Positions 15,901 through 26,281 are shown, counted from the stretch's first letter. The stretch is DNA of 64,000 nucleotides from Mesorhizobium sp. (GCA_004020875.1 SAPZ01000009.1:62001-126000), one strand, 5' to 3'. Numbers and translations: made by a program. Notes: a model not told the origin generated them from the letters alone.

Positions 15901-18390
15901 TCAGCCCGGGTCGGGCTTGCGGCCCCTCCGCTTCATCTTGGCGAGCCGCTCCCGCTCGGCCGCGGCTTCCTCCTCCAGCCTTTGGCGCTCGGCGAATTCG
16001 GCTTCGATCTTGTCGTCATCGATCGGCCAGGCTTCGTGCTTGTTCGTCTCGACCACTGCGCGCGGCGTCGATGGTATCTCGATGTGTTCGTCCTCGAAGA
16101 TATCGAAGATGGCGAAACGGATATCGTTCTGAACGACGCTGCTGTTCATGATGTCGGCAACAAAGACGCGAATTTCGAACTCGAGCGCGGCAACCCCGAA
16201 ATTGGCGAAGAGGACGAACGGCTCGGGATTCTTCAGCACCACCGGATGGGCGCGGGCAATCTCCAGCAGGATGGCATGGACGCGTCTCACGTCGCTGCCA
16301 TAGGCGACGCCGACCTTGATTTCGAGCCGCCCCAGCTTGTTGCGATGCGTCCAGTTGCCGACCGCGTTGTTGATGAGGTTCGAATTGGGCAGGATCACCG
16401 ACTGCCGCTGGAAGGTCTCGATCTCGGTGGCCCGCACGCTGATCTTGCGCACCGTGCCGCTGACGTCGCCGGCGACGATCCAGTCGCCGACCTTGAAAGG
16501 CCGCTCGGCAAGCAGGATGAGGCCCGAGACGAAATTGGAGACGACATTCTGCAGGCCGAAGCCGATACCCAGCGAAAGGGCGCCGGCAACCAGCGCCAGG
16601 TTGGAAAGATCGATGCCGGCCGCCGAGATGCCGACCAGGCCGGCAATCGCCACGCCGGCATAGCCGACGCCGAGGCGGATTGAGTTGCGCACGCCGGCAT
16701 CGACCTTGCCGCGCGCCATCACCGAGCCATCCAGCCAGCCCTGGAACCAGCGCGTCAGGAAATAGCCGATGAAGAAGACGACGATGCCGCTGAGGATGCC
16801 GAGGAACGAGATGGTCACCGATCCGATCGTGACGCCGGTCGCCAGCTTGTAGGCCCAGGCCTCGATATCGCCGGGCTGAAAACCCCACATCAAAAGGATC
16901 AGCGGCAGGAAGACCAGCACGATCATCAGGTTGATGGCGATGCTGACCACCAGCCCGAGCTGGTCGAGGGCGGTGTCCTCGTAGCTTGAATTTTCCGAAA
17001 GCCATCGCCCGACCGAAGTGTCGGCGAAGCCGCCCTCCTCGCCGATCGCGCGCGCCGAGAGGAAGCCGATATAGGCCGTCACAAGGACGGTCCCGGTCAC
17101 CACGACCTGGAACGCGACGAAAAGCGCCAGGCCGATATAGCCAAGCAGTGTGGCCGCAATGGTGAACAGGCCAAGCCCCACGGCAATGAAACGGAGCCAC
17201 GTCGGCCAGGGACGCCACGAACCGTCTTCGGCCCTGAAGGGCTTCAGCAACCCCATCAGGATCAGTATGACTCCGACTATTATCGTCGCGACGACGCTCC
17301 TGGCGATCGTCAGCGAAAGTGGCGATCCCATCTTCTCGTTGACGACGGACAGGAAGTAATTCAAGCCGAGCACGAGCGCCATTGCGGTGGTGAGCCAGAC
17401 GAGCCAGCGAGCTGGGCCCGTCGCGACCGGGATCAGGCGCCAGTTGGGCAGGCGCGGTTCGAGCGCCGCATTGGTCAGCCGGTTGACGCAGAAAGCCATG
17501 CCGATCACCGTCAGCAAGGCATTGAGGAACGTGCCGATGTCGCCACGCAGCACATTGTAATAATTGAAGAAGAACACAGCAGAGGCGAAGAAGACGCCGA
17601 GCGCCAGGGTCGGCAGCAGCGTCGACCAGAAAGCGACCGACAACCGGCTGAGGTAGGACGGCTGCTCGATGGTTGGGTCGGCTTCGAAGATGCGGCCGAA
17701 CAAGCGCCTTCCGCCAATCAAGAGCACGGCCGCCAGTGCCAGCGCCATAAGCGTCGCGGCAAGGATCGCCTGGAACTTGAACCTGAGGGCGAAGCTCAGC
17801 CAGGACGACACCGCCTTGTAAAGGCCCGTGATCAGGTCATGCGCGTCCGACAGGGCCTGCGGGCTTAGCGCATCATTCAGATCATAATGTTTGGTGATGA
17901 CGCTGCGGAAAAGCTCGCTGCGCATGACGGCGATCTTGTCGACTAGTCCGTTGACGCGGATCGAAAGATTCTGCGCGCTAGCGACTACGGCGTTTATCTC
18001 GGCCTTCTCCGAGGCGAGCGCGCTGCGCTCGTTGCTGACGACCGCTGGCTCGGGAGGCTGCCCCTGAGCCGGCGGCGCGCCGAGCACTTCGGCGCGGTTG
18101 TTGATGTCGGTGAGGCGCTGCCGGAATGCCAGCGCGCTGGTCAGCGCCGCTCGCGAGATGTCCTCGAGCTGCAGGCGGATATCGACCAGCCCCGCATCGT
18201 CCTCGTCTGAATCGCCCAGTTTCTTTTCCAGCCCGTCCGTCCGGGTCGTAAGGTCCTGGATGACCTTCGTCTGGTCGGCGATGAGCTGCGCCGAGCCGTG
18301 GCCGATCGCCTGCGCCGACGCATCGAGCGCCGGCTGTCCGAACACAGCGACGATGACGACCAAGATCAGGCGTAGCAGTCGGAAAAACAT
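15901..18390 (-). CDS. MscS-family mechanosensitive channel with DUF3772 region
   Basis: An 829-residue inner-membrane channel. A signal-like segment (LLRLILVVIVAVFGQPALDA) is at residues 4-23, followed by a periplasmic coiled or DUF3772-type region to about 190 with DLTTRTDGLEKKL and many charged residues. Then come about ten membrane spans and the MscS pore and beta domain at about 620-760 (GIGFGLQNVVSNFVSGLILL, ERPFKVGDWI). The C-terminus is a charged helix rich in E and R. It is the large MscK/YbiO-like class that relieves turgor on osmotic downshift. ATG 18390 was chosen because the earlier frame is not protein-like. It is divergent from soxB, with which it shares the upstream region. 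Confidence 0.9.
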   Translation of the reverse strand: MFFRLLRLILVVIVAVFGQPALDASAQAIGHGSAQLIADQTKVIQDLTTRTDGLEKKLGDSDEDDAGLVDIRLQLEDISRAALTSALAFRQRLTDINNRAEVLGAPPAQGQPPEPAVVSNERSALASEKAEINAVVASAQNLSIRVNGLVDKIAVMRSELFRSVITKHYDLNDALSPQALSDAHDLITGLYKAVSSWLSFALRFKFQAILAATLMALALAAVLLIGGRRLFGRIFEADPTIEQPSYLSRLSVAFWSTLLPTLALGVFFASAVFFFNYYNVLRGDIGTFLNALLTVIGMAFCVNRLTNAALEPRLPNWRLIPVATGPARWLVWLTTAMALVLGLNYFLSVVNEKMGSPLSLTIARSVVATIIVGVILILMGLLKPFRAEDGSWRPWPTWLRFIAVGLGLFTIAATLLGYIGLALFVAFQVVVTGTVLVTAYIGFLSARAIGEEGGFADTSVGRWLSENSSYEDTALDQLGLVVSIAINLMIVLVFLPLILLMWGFQPGDIEAWAYKLATGVTIGSVTISFLGILSGIVVFFIGYFLTRWFQGWLDGSVMARGKVDAGVRNSIRLGVGYAGVAIAGLVGISAAGIDLSNLALVAGALSLGIGFGLQNVVSNFVSGLILLAERPFKVGDWIVAGDVSGTVRKISVRATEIETFQRQSVILPNSNLINNAVGNWTHRNKLGRLEIKVGVAYGSDVRRVHAILLEIARAHPVVLKNPEPFVLFANFGVAALEFEIRVFVADIMNSSVVQNDIRFAIFDIFEDEHIEIPSTPRAVVETNKHEAWPIDDDKIEAEFAERQRLEEEAAAERERLAKMKRRGRKPDPG

Positions 18391-18583
18391 GGTTTTGTGG
18401 CGACTCGTCGGCCGAAAGATCCCCGAATTTCCGCCCTTGATAAAGACCGGCCTATCGGGCGGCAAGCCGTCCCGATCATGTCGAGCGGAGTCGGCCTGTC
18501 GAAAAGCGATGGCGCAATCTTGGCTTTGCGCTTCCCGCCTGCTCTATAGTCTGCCGCCTCGCATCATAAGGACGATAGGAAGA

Positions 18584-19843
18584 ATGGCGGAATATTCAGC
18601 CTTTTCGCTGCTCAAGAATGCGCTGGCCGGCAACAAGGATTGGAAACCCGCCTGGCGCAAGCCTGACCCCAAGGCTTCCTACGACGTGATCGTAATCGGC
18701 GGCGGCGGCCACGGCCTCTCAACTGCCTATTACCTGGCCAAGGAACACGGCATCACCAATGTCGCCGTGTTGGAAAAAGGCTGGCTCGGCTCAGGCAATG
18801 TTGGCCGCAACACTACCGCCGTGCGCTCCAACTATCTGTTGCCGCAGAACACCCGCTTCTACGAGCATTCGATGAAGCTGTGGGAGAACCTTTCGCACGA
18901 CCTCAACTATAATGTCATGTTCTCCCAGCGCGGCTGCCTGAATCTTGCGCACACGCCTGCCCAGCTCGACGATTATGCGAGGCGCGGCAATGCCATGCGC
19001 CATCTCGGCGTCGACGCCAAACTGATGAACGTGGACCAGATCAAGCGACTTGTGCCGGCGCTGGATGTCTCGGCTTCGGCGCGCTTCCCGGTGCTTGGCG
19101 GGCTGATGCAGCCGCGCGCGGGCACCGCGCGCCATGACGCCGTCGCTTGGGGTTACGCGCGCGGCGCGGACCGGCGCGGCGTCGACATCATCGAGAATTG
19201 CGAGGTCACCGGCTTCCTGCGCGACGGCGGCCGCATCACAGGCGTATCGACGACGCGCGGCGAGATCCGCGCCAAGAAGGTCGCGCTTGCTGTTGCCGGC
19301 AGCACCGGCCACGTCATGCAGCTTGCCGGCATTTCGCACATGCCTATCGAAAGTCATGTGCTGCAGGCCTTCGTCTCGGAATCGCTGAAGCCGGTCATCG
19401 ACACCGTTCTCACCTTCGGCATGGGCCACTTCTACATTTCGCAGTCCGACAAGGGCGGCCTCGTCTATGGCGGCGACCTCGACGGCTACAACAGCTATGC
19501 CCAGCGCGGCAGCCTGCCAATCGTCGATGAGGTGATGAGCGAGATGCTGGCGCTGTTCCCGGGTCTCGCCCGGGTGCGCATGCTGCGCTCCTGGGGCGGG
19601 CTGTGCGACATGACGATGGACGGATCGCCGATCATCACCACCGGCCCATTGCCGGGAATGTATCTCAATTGCGGCTGGTGCTACGGCGGCTTCAAGGCGA
19701 CGCCCGCCTCTGGCTGGTGCTTTGCCTACAACATCGCCAAGGACGAGCCGCACGAGTTCAACGCGCCCTTCACGCTCGACCGTTTTTATCGTGGCTTGAT
19801 CATCGACGACAAAGGCCAGGGCGCGAACCCGCGGCTGCATTAG
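18584..19843 (+). CDS. soxB: Sarcosine oxidase beta subunit
   Basis: A 419-residue subunit of heterotetrameric sarcosine oxidase, which turns sarcosine into glycine, H2O2 and 5,10-methylene-tetrahydrofolate. The FAD-binding GxGxxG reads VIVIGGGGHGLSTAYYLAK at residues 35-53. TARHDAVAWG (181-190) contains the His that carries covalent FMN in characterised enzymes. ATG 18584 follows AGGAAGA. First gene of soxBDAG, with gaps of 12 bases or less or overlaps down to soxG. Confidence 0.95.
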   Translation: MAEYSAFSLLKNALAGNKDWKPAWRKPDPKASYDVIVIGGGGHGLSTAYYLAKEHGITNVAVLEKGWLGSGNVGRNTTAVRSNYLLPQNTRFYEHSMKLWENLSHDLNYNVMFSQRGCLNLAHTPAQLDDYARRGNAMRHLGVDAKLMNVDQIKRLVPALDVSASARFPVLGGLMQPRAGTARHDAVAWGYARGADRRGVDIIENCEVTGFLRDGGRITGVSTTRGEIRAKKVALAVAGSTGHVMQLAGISHMPIESHVLQAFVSESLKPVIDTVLTFGMGHFYISQSDKGGLVYGGDLDGYNSYAQRGSLPIVDEVMSEMLALFPGLARVRMLRSWGGLCDMTMDGSPIITTGPLPGMYLNCGWCYGGFKATPASGWCFAYNIAKDEPHEFNAPFTLDRFYRGLIIDDKGQGANPRLH

Positions 19844-19855
19844 GGCTGAAAGACA

Positions 19856-20134
19856 ATGCTTATCACCTGTCCCTATTGCGGCCCGCGCGACGTCATCGAA
19901 TTCACCTACCAGGGTGACGGCAACCGCGAGCGGCCGCAGCCGGCCTCGCAAGATCTCGACGCCTGGAACGCCTATGTCTACGACCGGCTGAATCCGGCTG
20001 GCGATCACAACGAGATCTGGCAGCATTCCGGCGGTTGCCGCGCCCATCTGAGGGTCGTGCGCAACACCATCACGCATGAGATCCTGAGCACGGCCTTCGC
20101 CCGTGGTGGCCACAAGGCGGAGGGCCGTTCGTGA
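19856..20134 (+). CDS. soxD: Sarcosine oxidase delta subunit
   Basis: A 92-residue zinc-binding subunit. The N-terminal CPYCGPRD (residues 5-12) and a distal HSGGCR provide the Cys/His ligands typical of SoxD. It lies 12 bases after soxB, and its stop overlaps the GTG start of soxA, so translation is coupled. Confidence 0.95.
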   Translation: MLITCPYCGPRDVIEFTYQGDGNRERPQPASQDLDAWNAYVYDRLNPAGDHNEIWQHSGGCRAHLRVVRNTITHEILSTAFARGGHKAEGRS

Positions 20135-23124
20135 GCCCGCGCCGCACAGAGACCGGCGGCCGCATCGACCGGCTGCGCACCATCCGCTTCACCTTCGACG
20201 GCGCGCCTTACACCGGCCATATCGGCGACACGCTGGCCTCGGCGTTGCTCGCCAACGGCGTGACCCTGTTCGGCCGTTCGTTCAAATACCATCGCCCGCG
20301 CGGCCTGCTTTCCGCCGGCGTCGAGGAGCCCAACGCGCTGGTGACGGTGCTGAGCGGCGAAGTGCGCGAACCGAACATTCCGGCCACCATGGTCGAGATC
20401 TATGACGGGCTCGTCGCTGTCAGCCAGAACCGCAACCCGTCGCTCGCCTGGGATATCGGCGCCGTCAACCAACTCGGCGGCAAGATCCTGTCGGCCGGCT
20501 TCTACTACAAGACCTTCATGGGTCCGGTGTTCGGTCCGCTGAAGGGCACGCGCTTCTGGATGTTCTGCGAACATTTCATCCGCCGCGCCGCCGGCCTGGG
20601 CAAGGCAGGCACCGCTCCCGACCCGGCCCGCTACGAGCGCATGAATGCTTTCTGCGACGTGCTGGTGGTCGGCTCCGGTCCGGCCGGCCTGATGGCGGCA
20701 AAGGCCGCTGCCGACCAGGGCGCCCGCGTTATCCTCGCCGAGCTCGAAGCCCACTTCGGCGGCTCCGCCAACTGGTCCGGCGAAACCATCGATGGCATGC
20801 TTGCCGCCGACTGGGCCCAGCGCACGGTCGGGCAGCTCGAAGGCAACGATAATGTGCGCCTTTTGCCGCGCACCACGGTTTGGGGCTATTACGACGGCAA
20901 CACGCTCGCCGCGCTGGAACGTGTGACCGACCATAAGGAAGTGGCGGCGAAGGGCGAGCCGCGCCAGCGCTACTGGGCGATCCGCGCGGGCACGGTGGTT
21001 CTCGCCACCGGCTCCTTCGAGCGGCCGCTGGTGTTCCCCGGCAACGACAGGCCCGGCGTCATGCTGGCGCATGCGGCGGAACGTTACGCAGTTGAATATG
21101 GCGTTCTGCCTGGACAGCGCATCGCGCTCTTCACCAACAATGACAGCGCCTATCGCTCGGCCGTCGCCTTGAAGAAGGCCGGTGCCGCCGTTGTTGCTAT
21201 CATCGACGTTCGGGGCGACGTTTCGACCGAGATGCGTCGGCTGGCGAGCGAAGCCGAGGCTGAACTGCTTGCCGGTCACGCCGTGGTCGCGACCGAAGGC
21301 GGCAAGGCGCTGACCGGCCTCAAGATTCAGCGCTTCGATGCCATGAGCGGTGCGCTGAGCGGCGACGAACGCAGCATCCATGCCGACAGCCTTCTGATGT
21401 CAGGCGGCTGGTCGCCGACCATCCATCTTGCCAGCCAGGCCGGCGCGAAGGCCGAGTGGGATCCGGCGAGACAAGCCTTCCTGCCGCCGACGCCGACGCA
21501 GCGCTGGATCGGCGCCGGCGCCTTCACCGGGAGTTTTTCGACAGCTGAGGCCATCGCGGAGGGCCGGGCGGCCGGTCTTCAGGCTGCCGGCGGCGCGGCT
21601 TCATCCGCTCCCGTGCCTGTCGTCGAGGCGGCTCCGGGCGATCCCGATCCGGCGCCGGTCTTCGAGATCAAGGCCAAGGGCAAGAGCTTCGTCGACTTCC
21701 AGCATGACGTCACCGCCGATGACGTGCGGCTGGCACACCGCGAGGGCTTCGTTTCAGTCGAGCACCTGAAGCGCTACACCACGCTGGGCATGGCGACCGA
21801 CCAGGGCAAGAACTCCAATGTGCCGGGCCTCGCCATCATGGCCGAGGCGCTCGGCAAGCCGATCCCCGAAGTCGGGACGACGCGCTTCCGCCCTCCCTAC
21901 ACGGCGGTGTCGATCGGCTCGCTGGCCGCCGAGCGCTTCGGCGACCTCAAACCCGAGCGGCTGACCCCGATGCATGACTGGCACATCGCCAATGGCGCAA
22001 GGATGTATTCGGCCGGCCTCTGGTACCGGCCGATGATCTACGGCCTCCCCGGCGAGACGGTCGAGCAGGCCTATGTGCGGGAAGCAAGAGCCACGCGCGG
22101 CAGCGCCGGCATTGTCGACGTCTCGACGCTGGGCAAGATCGCGGTGCAGGGGCCAGACGCGGCCGAGTTCCTCGACCGCGTCTACACCAACACGTTCTCC
22201 ACGCTTGCGGTCGGCAAGGCGCGCTACGGCCTGATGCTGCGCGAGGATGGCCTTGCCTTCGACGACGGCACCACCTGGCGGCTCGGCGAGCAGGAATTTC
22301 TGATGACCACCACCACCGCCAATGCCGGCAAGGTGATGCAGCATCTGGAGTATTTCCTCGACGTCATCTGGCCGGAGCTGAGGGTCACCGTCACCTCAGT
22401 CACCGACGAATGGGCGGGGGCCGCGATCGGCGGACCGAACGCGCGGGCCATCCTTGCATCCTGCGTGACAGGGACCGCTGTCGACAACGCCACGCTGCCC
22501 TTCATGGGCATCGCCCATGGCCAAATCGCCGGCGTGCCGGTGATGATCTGCCGCCTGTCCTTCTCCGGCGAAATGGCGTTCGAGGTCTATTCCGGCGCGG
22601 GCTACGGCACCCGGGTATGGGAAGCCTTGATCGAGGCCGGCAAACCTTTCGGCCTTGTCACCTATGGGCTCGAGGCCCTGGGCACGATGCGCATCGAGAA
22701 GGGCCATGTCACCGGGGCCGAGATCGACGGCCGCACCACCGCGCGCGATCTTCATCTCGACTGGATGCTGTCGAAGAAGAAGCCCTTCATCGGCTCGGCC
22801 ATGATGGACCGCGAAGGCCTTATCGCCCCCGACCGGCTTGAGCTCGTCGGGCTCATCGCCCTCGACAACCGGCCGCTCAGCGGCGGCGGACATATCGTCG
22901 AGCAACTGGACGAGGCAAATCCGCACCACTCGCTCGGCCACATCACGGCGTGTTGCTATTCGCCGGCGCTGGGCAAATATATAGCCTTGGCCCTGGTGAA
23001 GGGAGGCAAGGCGCGTCACGGCACCCGCGCCTTCGTTTCGGACCCACTGCGCAATCGCTTCGGGCCGATCGAAATCGTCTCCAACCATTTCTACGATCCC
23101 GACGGGAGCCGCATGCATGGCTGA
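20131..23124 (+). CDS. soxA: Sarcosine oxidase alpha subunit
   Basis: A 997-residue subunit, the normal length. The N-terminal ferredoxin-like domain (about 8-100) shows GRSFKYHRPRGLLSAG. An NAD-binding Rossmann segment begins VLVVGSGPAGLMAAKAAADQ at about 174. The C-terminal GcvT domain (about 600-990) binds tetrahydrofolate and makes methylene-THF. GTG start at 20131, overlapping soxD by 4 bases; the 3' end overlaps soxG by 8. Confidence 0.95.
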   Translation: MSPRRTETGGRIDRLRTIRFTFDGAPYTGHIGDTLASALLANGVTLFGRSFKYHRPRGLLSAGVEEPNALVTVLSGEVREPNIPATMVEIYDGLVAVSQNRNPSLAWDIGAVNQLGGKILSAGFYYKTFMGPVFGPLKGTRFWMFCEHFIRRAAGLGKAGTAPDPARYERMNAFCDVLVVGSGPAGLMAAKAAADQGARVILAELEAHFGGSANWSGETIDGMLAADWAQRTVGQLEGNDNVRLLPRTTVWGYYDGNTLAALERVTDHKEVAAKGEPRQRYWAIRAGTVVLATGSFERPLVFPGNDRPGVMLAHAAERYAVEYGVLPGQRIALFTNNDSAYRSAVALKKAGAAVVAIIDVRGDVSTEMRRLASEAEAELLAGHAVVATEGGKALTGLKIQRFDAMSGALSGDERSIHADSLLMSGGWSPTIHLASQAGAKAEWDPARQAFLPPTPTQRWIGAGAFTGSFSTAEAIAEGRAAGLQAAGGAASSAPVPVVEAAPGDPDPAPVFEIKAKGKSFVDFQHDVTADDVRLAHREGFVSVEHLKRYTTLGMATDQGKNSNVPGLAIMAEALGKPIPEVGTTRFRPPYTAVSIGSLAAERFGDLKPERLTPMHDWHIANGARMYSAGLWYRPMIYGLPGETVEQAYVREARATRGSAGIVDVSTLGKIAVQGPDAAEFLDRVYTNTFSTLAVGKARYGLMLREDGLAFDDGTTWRLGEQEFLMTTTTANAGKVMQHLEYFLDVIWPELRVTVTSVTDEWAGAAIGGPNARAILASCVTGTAVDNATLPFMGIAHGQIAGVPVMICRLSFSGEMAFEVYSGAGYGTRVWEALIEAGKPFGLVTYGLEALGTMRIEKGHVTGAEIDGRTTARDLHLDWMLSKKKPFIGSAMMDREGLIAPDRLELVGLIALDNRPLSGGGHIVEQLDEANPHHSLGHITACCYSPALGKYIALALVKGGKARHGTRAFVSDPLRNRFGPIEIVSNHFYDPDGSRMHG

Positions 23125-23719
23125 GCAGCCTTTGCCCGAGCGTCAATCGCCGCTCGAGCCGGACTATCATCCCGGTTCGCATGGCAATTTCGAACATGGC
23201 GTCGATGTCATCCTGTCCGAGACGCGGCCGGGCTCGATCCTGCAGCTTGGCGCCTGGCCAGGTGAGGAAAAGCGGCTGATCGAGGTTATCCGCAAGGTCA
23301 CCGGCCTGGCTCTGCCTGACGGCGCTGGCGGCGGCGCAAGCAGCGGCGCCCGCGCCGTTTTCGGCTTCGCGCCGGGGAAATTCACCGTGGTCGACGAAGC
23401 CGAAGGACTGGCCGCGACCTTCGCCGGCGTCATCACGCCAGCCATCGGCACGCTCACGGACCTGTCGCATGGCCGCACCGCGATCCGCATCGCCGGCCCG
23501 AAGGCCGAATGGGTGATGGCGAAGTTCTTCGCTATCGACTTCGCCTTGCCGGCCTTCCCGCTCGGCGCCGGCCGGTCGACCAACCATCACGACATCTTCG
23601 CCCAGATCCAGCGCAGCGGCGCCGACCAGTTCGACATCTATGTCTTCCGCTCCTTCGCGCGGTCGTTCTGGAAGGCCTTGTGCCACGCCAGCGAAGAGGT
23701 CGGTTACGAGGTGCAGTAG
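23117..23719 (+). CDS. soxG: Sarcosine oxidase gamma subunit
   Basis: A 200-residue subunit, the last gene of soxBDAG, overlapping the soxA end by 8 bases. It shows the SoxG region GRTAIRIAGPKAEWVMAKFF near residues 118-137. The gamma subunit is structural and related to the GcvT fold. Nothing unusual in length. No clear terminator follows; the next gene, 162 bases on, is an exporter. Confidence 0.9.
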   Translation: MAEQPLPERQSPLEPDYHPGSHGNFEHGVDVILSETRPGSILQLGAWPGEEKRLIEVIRKVTGLALPDGAGGGASSGARAVFGFAPGKFTVVDEAEGLAATFAGVITPAIGTLTDLSHGRTAIRIAGPKAEWVMAKFFAIDFALPAFPLGAGRSTNHHDIFAQIQRSGADQFDIYVFRSFARSFWKALCHASEEVGYEVQ

Positions 23720-23881
23720 CCGGTACGGCGGAACCAGGGATTTGGTCCAGCCGCTATCTGGCACTATGGACGGCTACAACTGCCGCTTGAGCGTTGGACC
23801 AGCAGCGGCGATAGGTAAGGAATCACGGGCGTTTGCCCAGGCAGACGCCCGCTCAGGCAACCAGTTCGACCATACCCTTCC

Positions 23882-25324
23882 ATGACTGTTGAGACTTCGG
23901 CGACGGCCACGACCCGCTTTGCTCCGGCGGAGGGTCCGTCCATGCTGTTGCCGGCAACCGTCGCTTGCGGCGTGTTCATGACCAGCCTGGACCAGAACGT
24001 CGTGGTCACCGCGCTGCCCGGCATCGGCGAGAGCCTCGACCGCCCGCCAAGCCAGCTTGGCCTCTTGATCACCGTCTATGTCGCGAGCCTGATCGTCACC
24101 ATGCCGCTCGGCGGTTGGCTGGCCGACCGCTTCGGGCTGCGCAACGTCTATTGCTTAGCGCTGCTCGTCTTCGCCAGCGCCTCGGCCTTGTGCGGCCTTT
24201 CGGAAAACTTCTGGATGCTGGTCGGCTCGCGCGCCCTGCAGGGCTGCGGCGGCGCGCTGATGGGCACCCTTGGCCAGGTCGTGATCCTGTCGAGCTTCCC
24301 GCGCGACCGTACGCTCAAGATCAACATGTATATCTCGCTCGCCGGCCAGTCCGGGCCGTTGGTCGGACCGCTGGTGGGAGGCGCGCTCACCACCTATGTG
24401 TCCTGGCGCTGGATCTTCTATATCAACATCCCGATCGCGCTGACCGCCGCGCTGCTTGCCGCCTCGCTGTTTCCGTCGACGACCAAGCCAGTGCGCACGC
24501 CGTTCGATTTTCCGGGCTTCCTGCTCGTCGGCAGCGGCATGGGCCTGCTGGTCTTCGGCATGGACTCGCTTGCCGCCAAGGATACCGCGAGCAGCCTCAT
24601 CGGTATCGAGCTTGGCCTGGCGATCATCATCCTGACAATTGCCGCCTTCTACTGCCTGCGCGCCCGCAATCCGCTGCTCGACCTCAACCTGCTGCGCATC
24701 CGCACCTTCCGCATCTCCTTCCTGACTGGCGGCAGCCTTGACACGATCGGCCTCAGCTCGGTGGTCTTCCTCCTGCCGCTGATGTTCCAGCTCGGCTTCG
24801 GCATGAGCGCAGTTCAGGCCGGCTCCCTGACCTTCGTTGCCGCGATCGGATCCCTGGTCATGCGCTTCTTCATGCCGCGGCTTCTGAACCATTTCGGCTT
24901 CAAGCGCGTGCTGGTCACCAACACGCCGATCGTCGCCTTGCTGGTCGCGGGCTTTGCCCTGATGCAGGAGAGCCTGCCGGCCTGGATCGTTCTGGCTTAC
25001 ATCTTCACCTTCGGCGTCTTCCGCTCGGTGCAATGGGCCTCGACCGGCAACCTTTCTTACTCGGATATCGCGCCGGAACAGCTCGCGCGCTTCAGCGCGC
25101 TTTATTACATCCTGTGGCAGCTCGCGGTGGCGATCAGCGTCGGCCTCGCCGCCGCGCTGCTCTCGCTGCTTGCCGGCGGCGGCAAGGCTAGTGTCGACGA
25201 CTATCGCATTCTGTTCGTCGTCGAAGGGCTGATCACGCTTTGCGCTCTGTCGGCCTACTTGCGGTTGACGCCGCAGGACGGCGCGCATGTCAGCGGCCAC
25301 GGCACCCATATGAGTACTGACTGA
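23882..25324 (+). CDS. MFS transporter, DHA2 (EmrB/QacA) family
   Basis: A 480-residue drug:H+ antiporter-type protein with about 14 hydrophobic segments. Motif A appears as GWLADRFGLRNVY near residues 78-90 and the DHA-specific LDQNVVVTALP (motif D1) at about 36-46. Usually exports toxic organic compounds. It lies after soxG in the same direction but without overlap, so co-transcription is uncertain. Confidence 0.9.
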   Translation: MTVETSATATTRFAPAEGPSMLLPATVACGVFMTSLDQNVVVTALPGIGESLDRPPSQLGLLITVYVASLIVTMPLGGWLADRFGLRNVYCLALLVFASASALCGLSENFWMLVGSRALQGCGGALMGTLGQVVILSSFPRDRTLKINMYISLAGQSGPLVGPLVGGALTTYVSWRWIFYINIPIALTAALLAASLFPSTTKPVRTPFDFPGFLLVGSGMGLLVFGMDSLAAKDTASSLIGIELGLAIIILTIAAFYCLRARNPLLDLNLLRIRTFRISFLTGGSLDTIGLSSVVFLLPLMFQLGFGMSAVQAGSLTFVAAIGSLVMRFFMPRLLNHFGFKRVLVTNTPIVALLVAGFALMQESLPAWIVLAYIFTFGVFRSVQWASTGNLSYSDIAPEQLARFSALYYILWQLAVAISVGLAAALLSLLAGGGKASVDDYRILFVVEGLITLCALSAYLRLTPQDGAHVSGHGTHMSTD

Positions 25325-25351
25325 CAGGCCGAGCCGCGGCCTGCGCCGGCA

Positions 25352-26056
25352 CTATTCCGCGAACGTAACCCAGTCCTCGATTGGCGCGCGGTCGGTGCGG
25401 AACTCGTTTTCGGGCTTGGAGGTGTCCTCATAGCCGAGCGCCATGCCGCACACGACGATCTCCTCGTCGGGAATGTTGAGCACCGGTCTGATCTGCCGAT
25501 GGTAAGGAGCGAAGGCCGCCTGCGGGCAGGTATGCAGCCCCCTGCCCCGCGCCGCGACCATGATGTTCTGAAGGAACATGCCGTAGTCGATCCACGAGCC
25601 CTGGTTCAGTCGCCGGTCGATCGTGAAGATCATGCCGACGGGAGCATCGAAGAAGATGAAGTTGCGGTCGTGCTGCGCTCGCATCTTGTCGACCTCGCGC
25701 CGGCCGATGCCCAGCACTCCGTAAAGGCCGAAGCCATTGGCGCGGCGGCGCGTCAGGTAAGGCTCGAAGAACTGGTCGGGATAGTAGCGGTACTCGTCCC
25801 ATTCCGCCTTTTCGGCGCGAATGCCGGAGTTGAGGATCGCGTCGCTGATGCGTTGCTTGACCTCGCCCTTGGTCACATAGACGCGCCAGGGCTGCATGTT
25901 GGTGCCCGACGGCGCGCGCGCGGCGACCGCCAGGATCGCGCGGATCGTATCGTCATCGACCATATCGGGCAGGAAAGCGCGCACCGACCGGCGCGATGTG
26001 ATCGCCTCATCGACGATCTCCGCATCCGATGCGATCCGGATGTTCTTCTCAAGCAT
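25352..26056 (-). CDS. Nitroreductase-family FMN oxidoreductase
   Basis: A 234-residue NAD(P)H-dependent flavoprotein. The FMN-contacting pattern is SRRSVRAF at residues 21-28 and ARAPSGTNMQPW at about 47-58, with an ALGY motif near the C-terminus. The family reduces nitroaromatics, quinones or related acceptors. It converges on the MFS gene and stands alone. The substrate is not predictable. Confidence 0.88.
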   Translation of the reverse strand: MLEKNIRIASDAEIVDEAITSRRSVRAFLPDMVDDDTIRAILAVAARAPSGTNMQPWRVYVTKGEVKQRISDAILNSGIRAEKAEWDEYRYYPDQFFEPYLTRRRANGFGLYGVLGIGRREVDKMRAQHDRNFIFFDAPVGMIFTIDRRLNQGSWIDYGMFLQNIMVAARGRGLHTCPQAAFAPYHRQIRPVLNIPDEEIVVCGMALGYEDTSKPENEFRTDRAPIEDWVTFAE

Positions 26057-26217
26057 GGGTCGTCCCTCTCGGCATGGCCAGAAACCCGAACCTGGTTTCC
26101 TTGACGACCATCCGCAGACTATAAACTAAGACTGGTCTCCGACCGGGCGCCCCACTCGCCGCTCGTGCGCGAGCCTTTGCATCAACCGCCGAAAACGCGC
26201 AAGCAAATCTTGTGGCC

Positions 26218-26281
26218 TATGAAAATCTCCTTGATTTTTTCATAGTTTTACCTTCTCATGAAATTTATTCGGATTTTTTCA
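26218..26281. promoter_or_regulatory. Tandem TGAAA...TTTCA dyads upstream of XRE-cupin gene
   Basis: TATGAAAA (26218-26225) faces TTTTTTCATA (26235-26244). A second, similar pair is TGAAA (26259-26263) facing TTTCA (26277-26281). The stretch is strongly AT-rich compared with its surroundings and ends just before the TTG start. It probably binds the XRE protein itself and overlaps the promoter of the whole operon. Confidence 0.5.
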
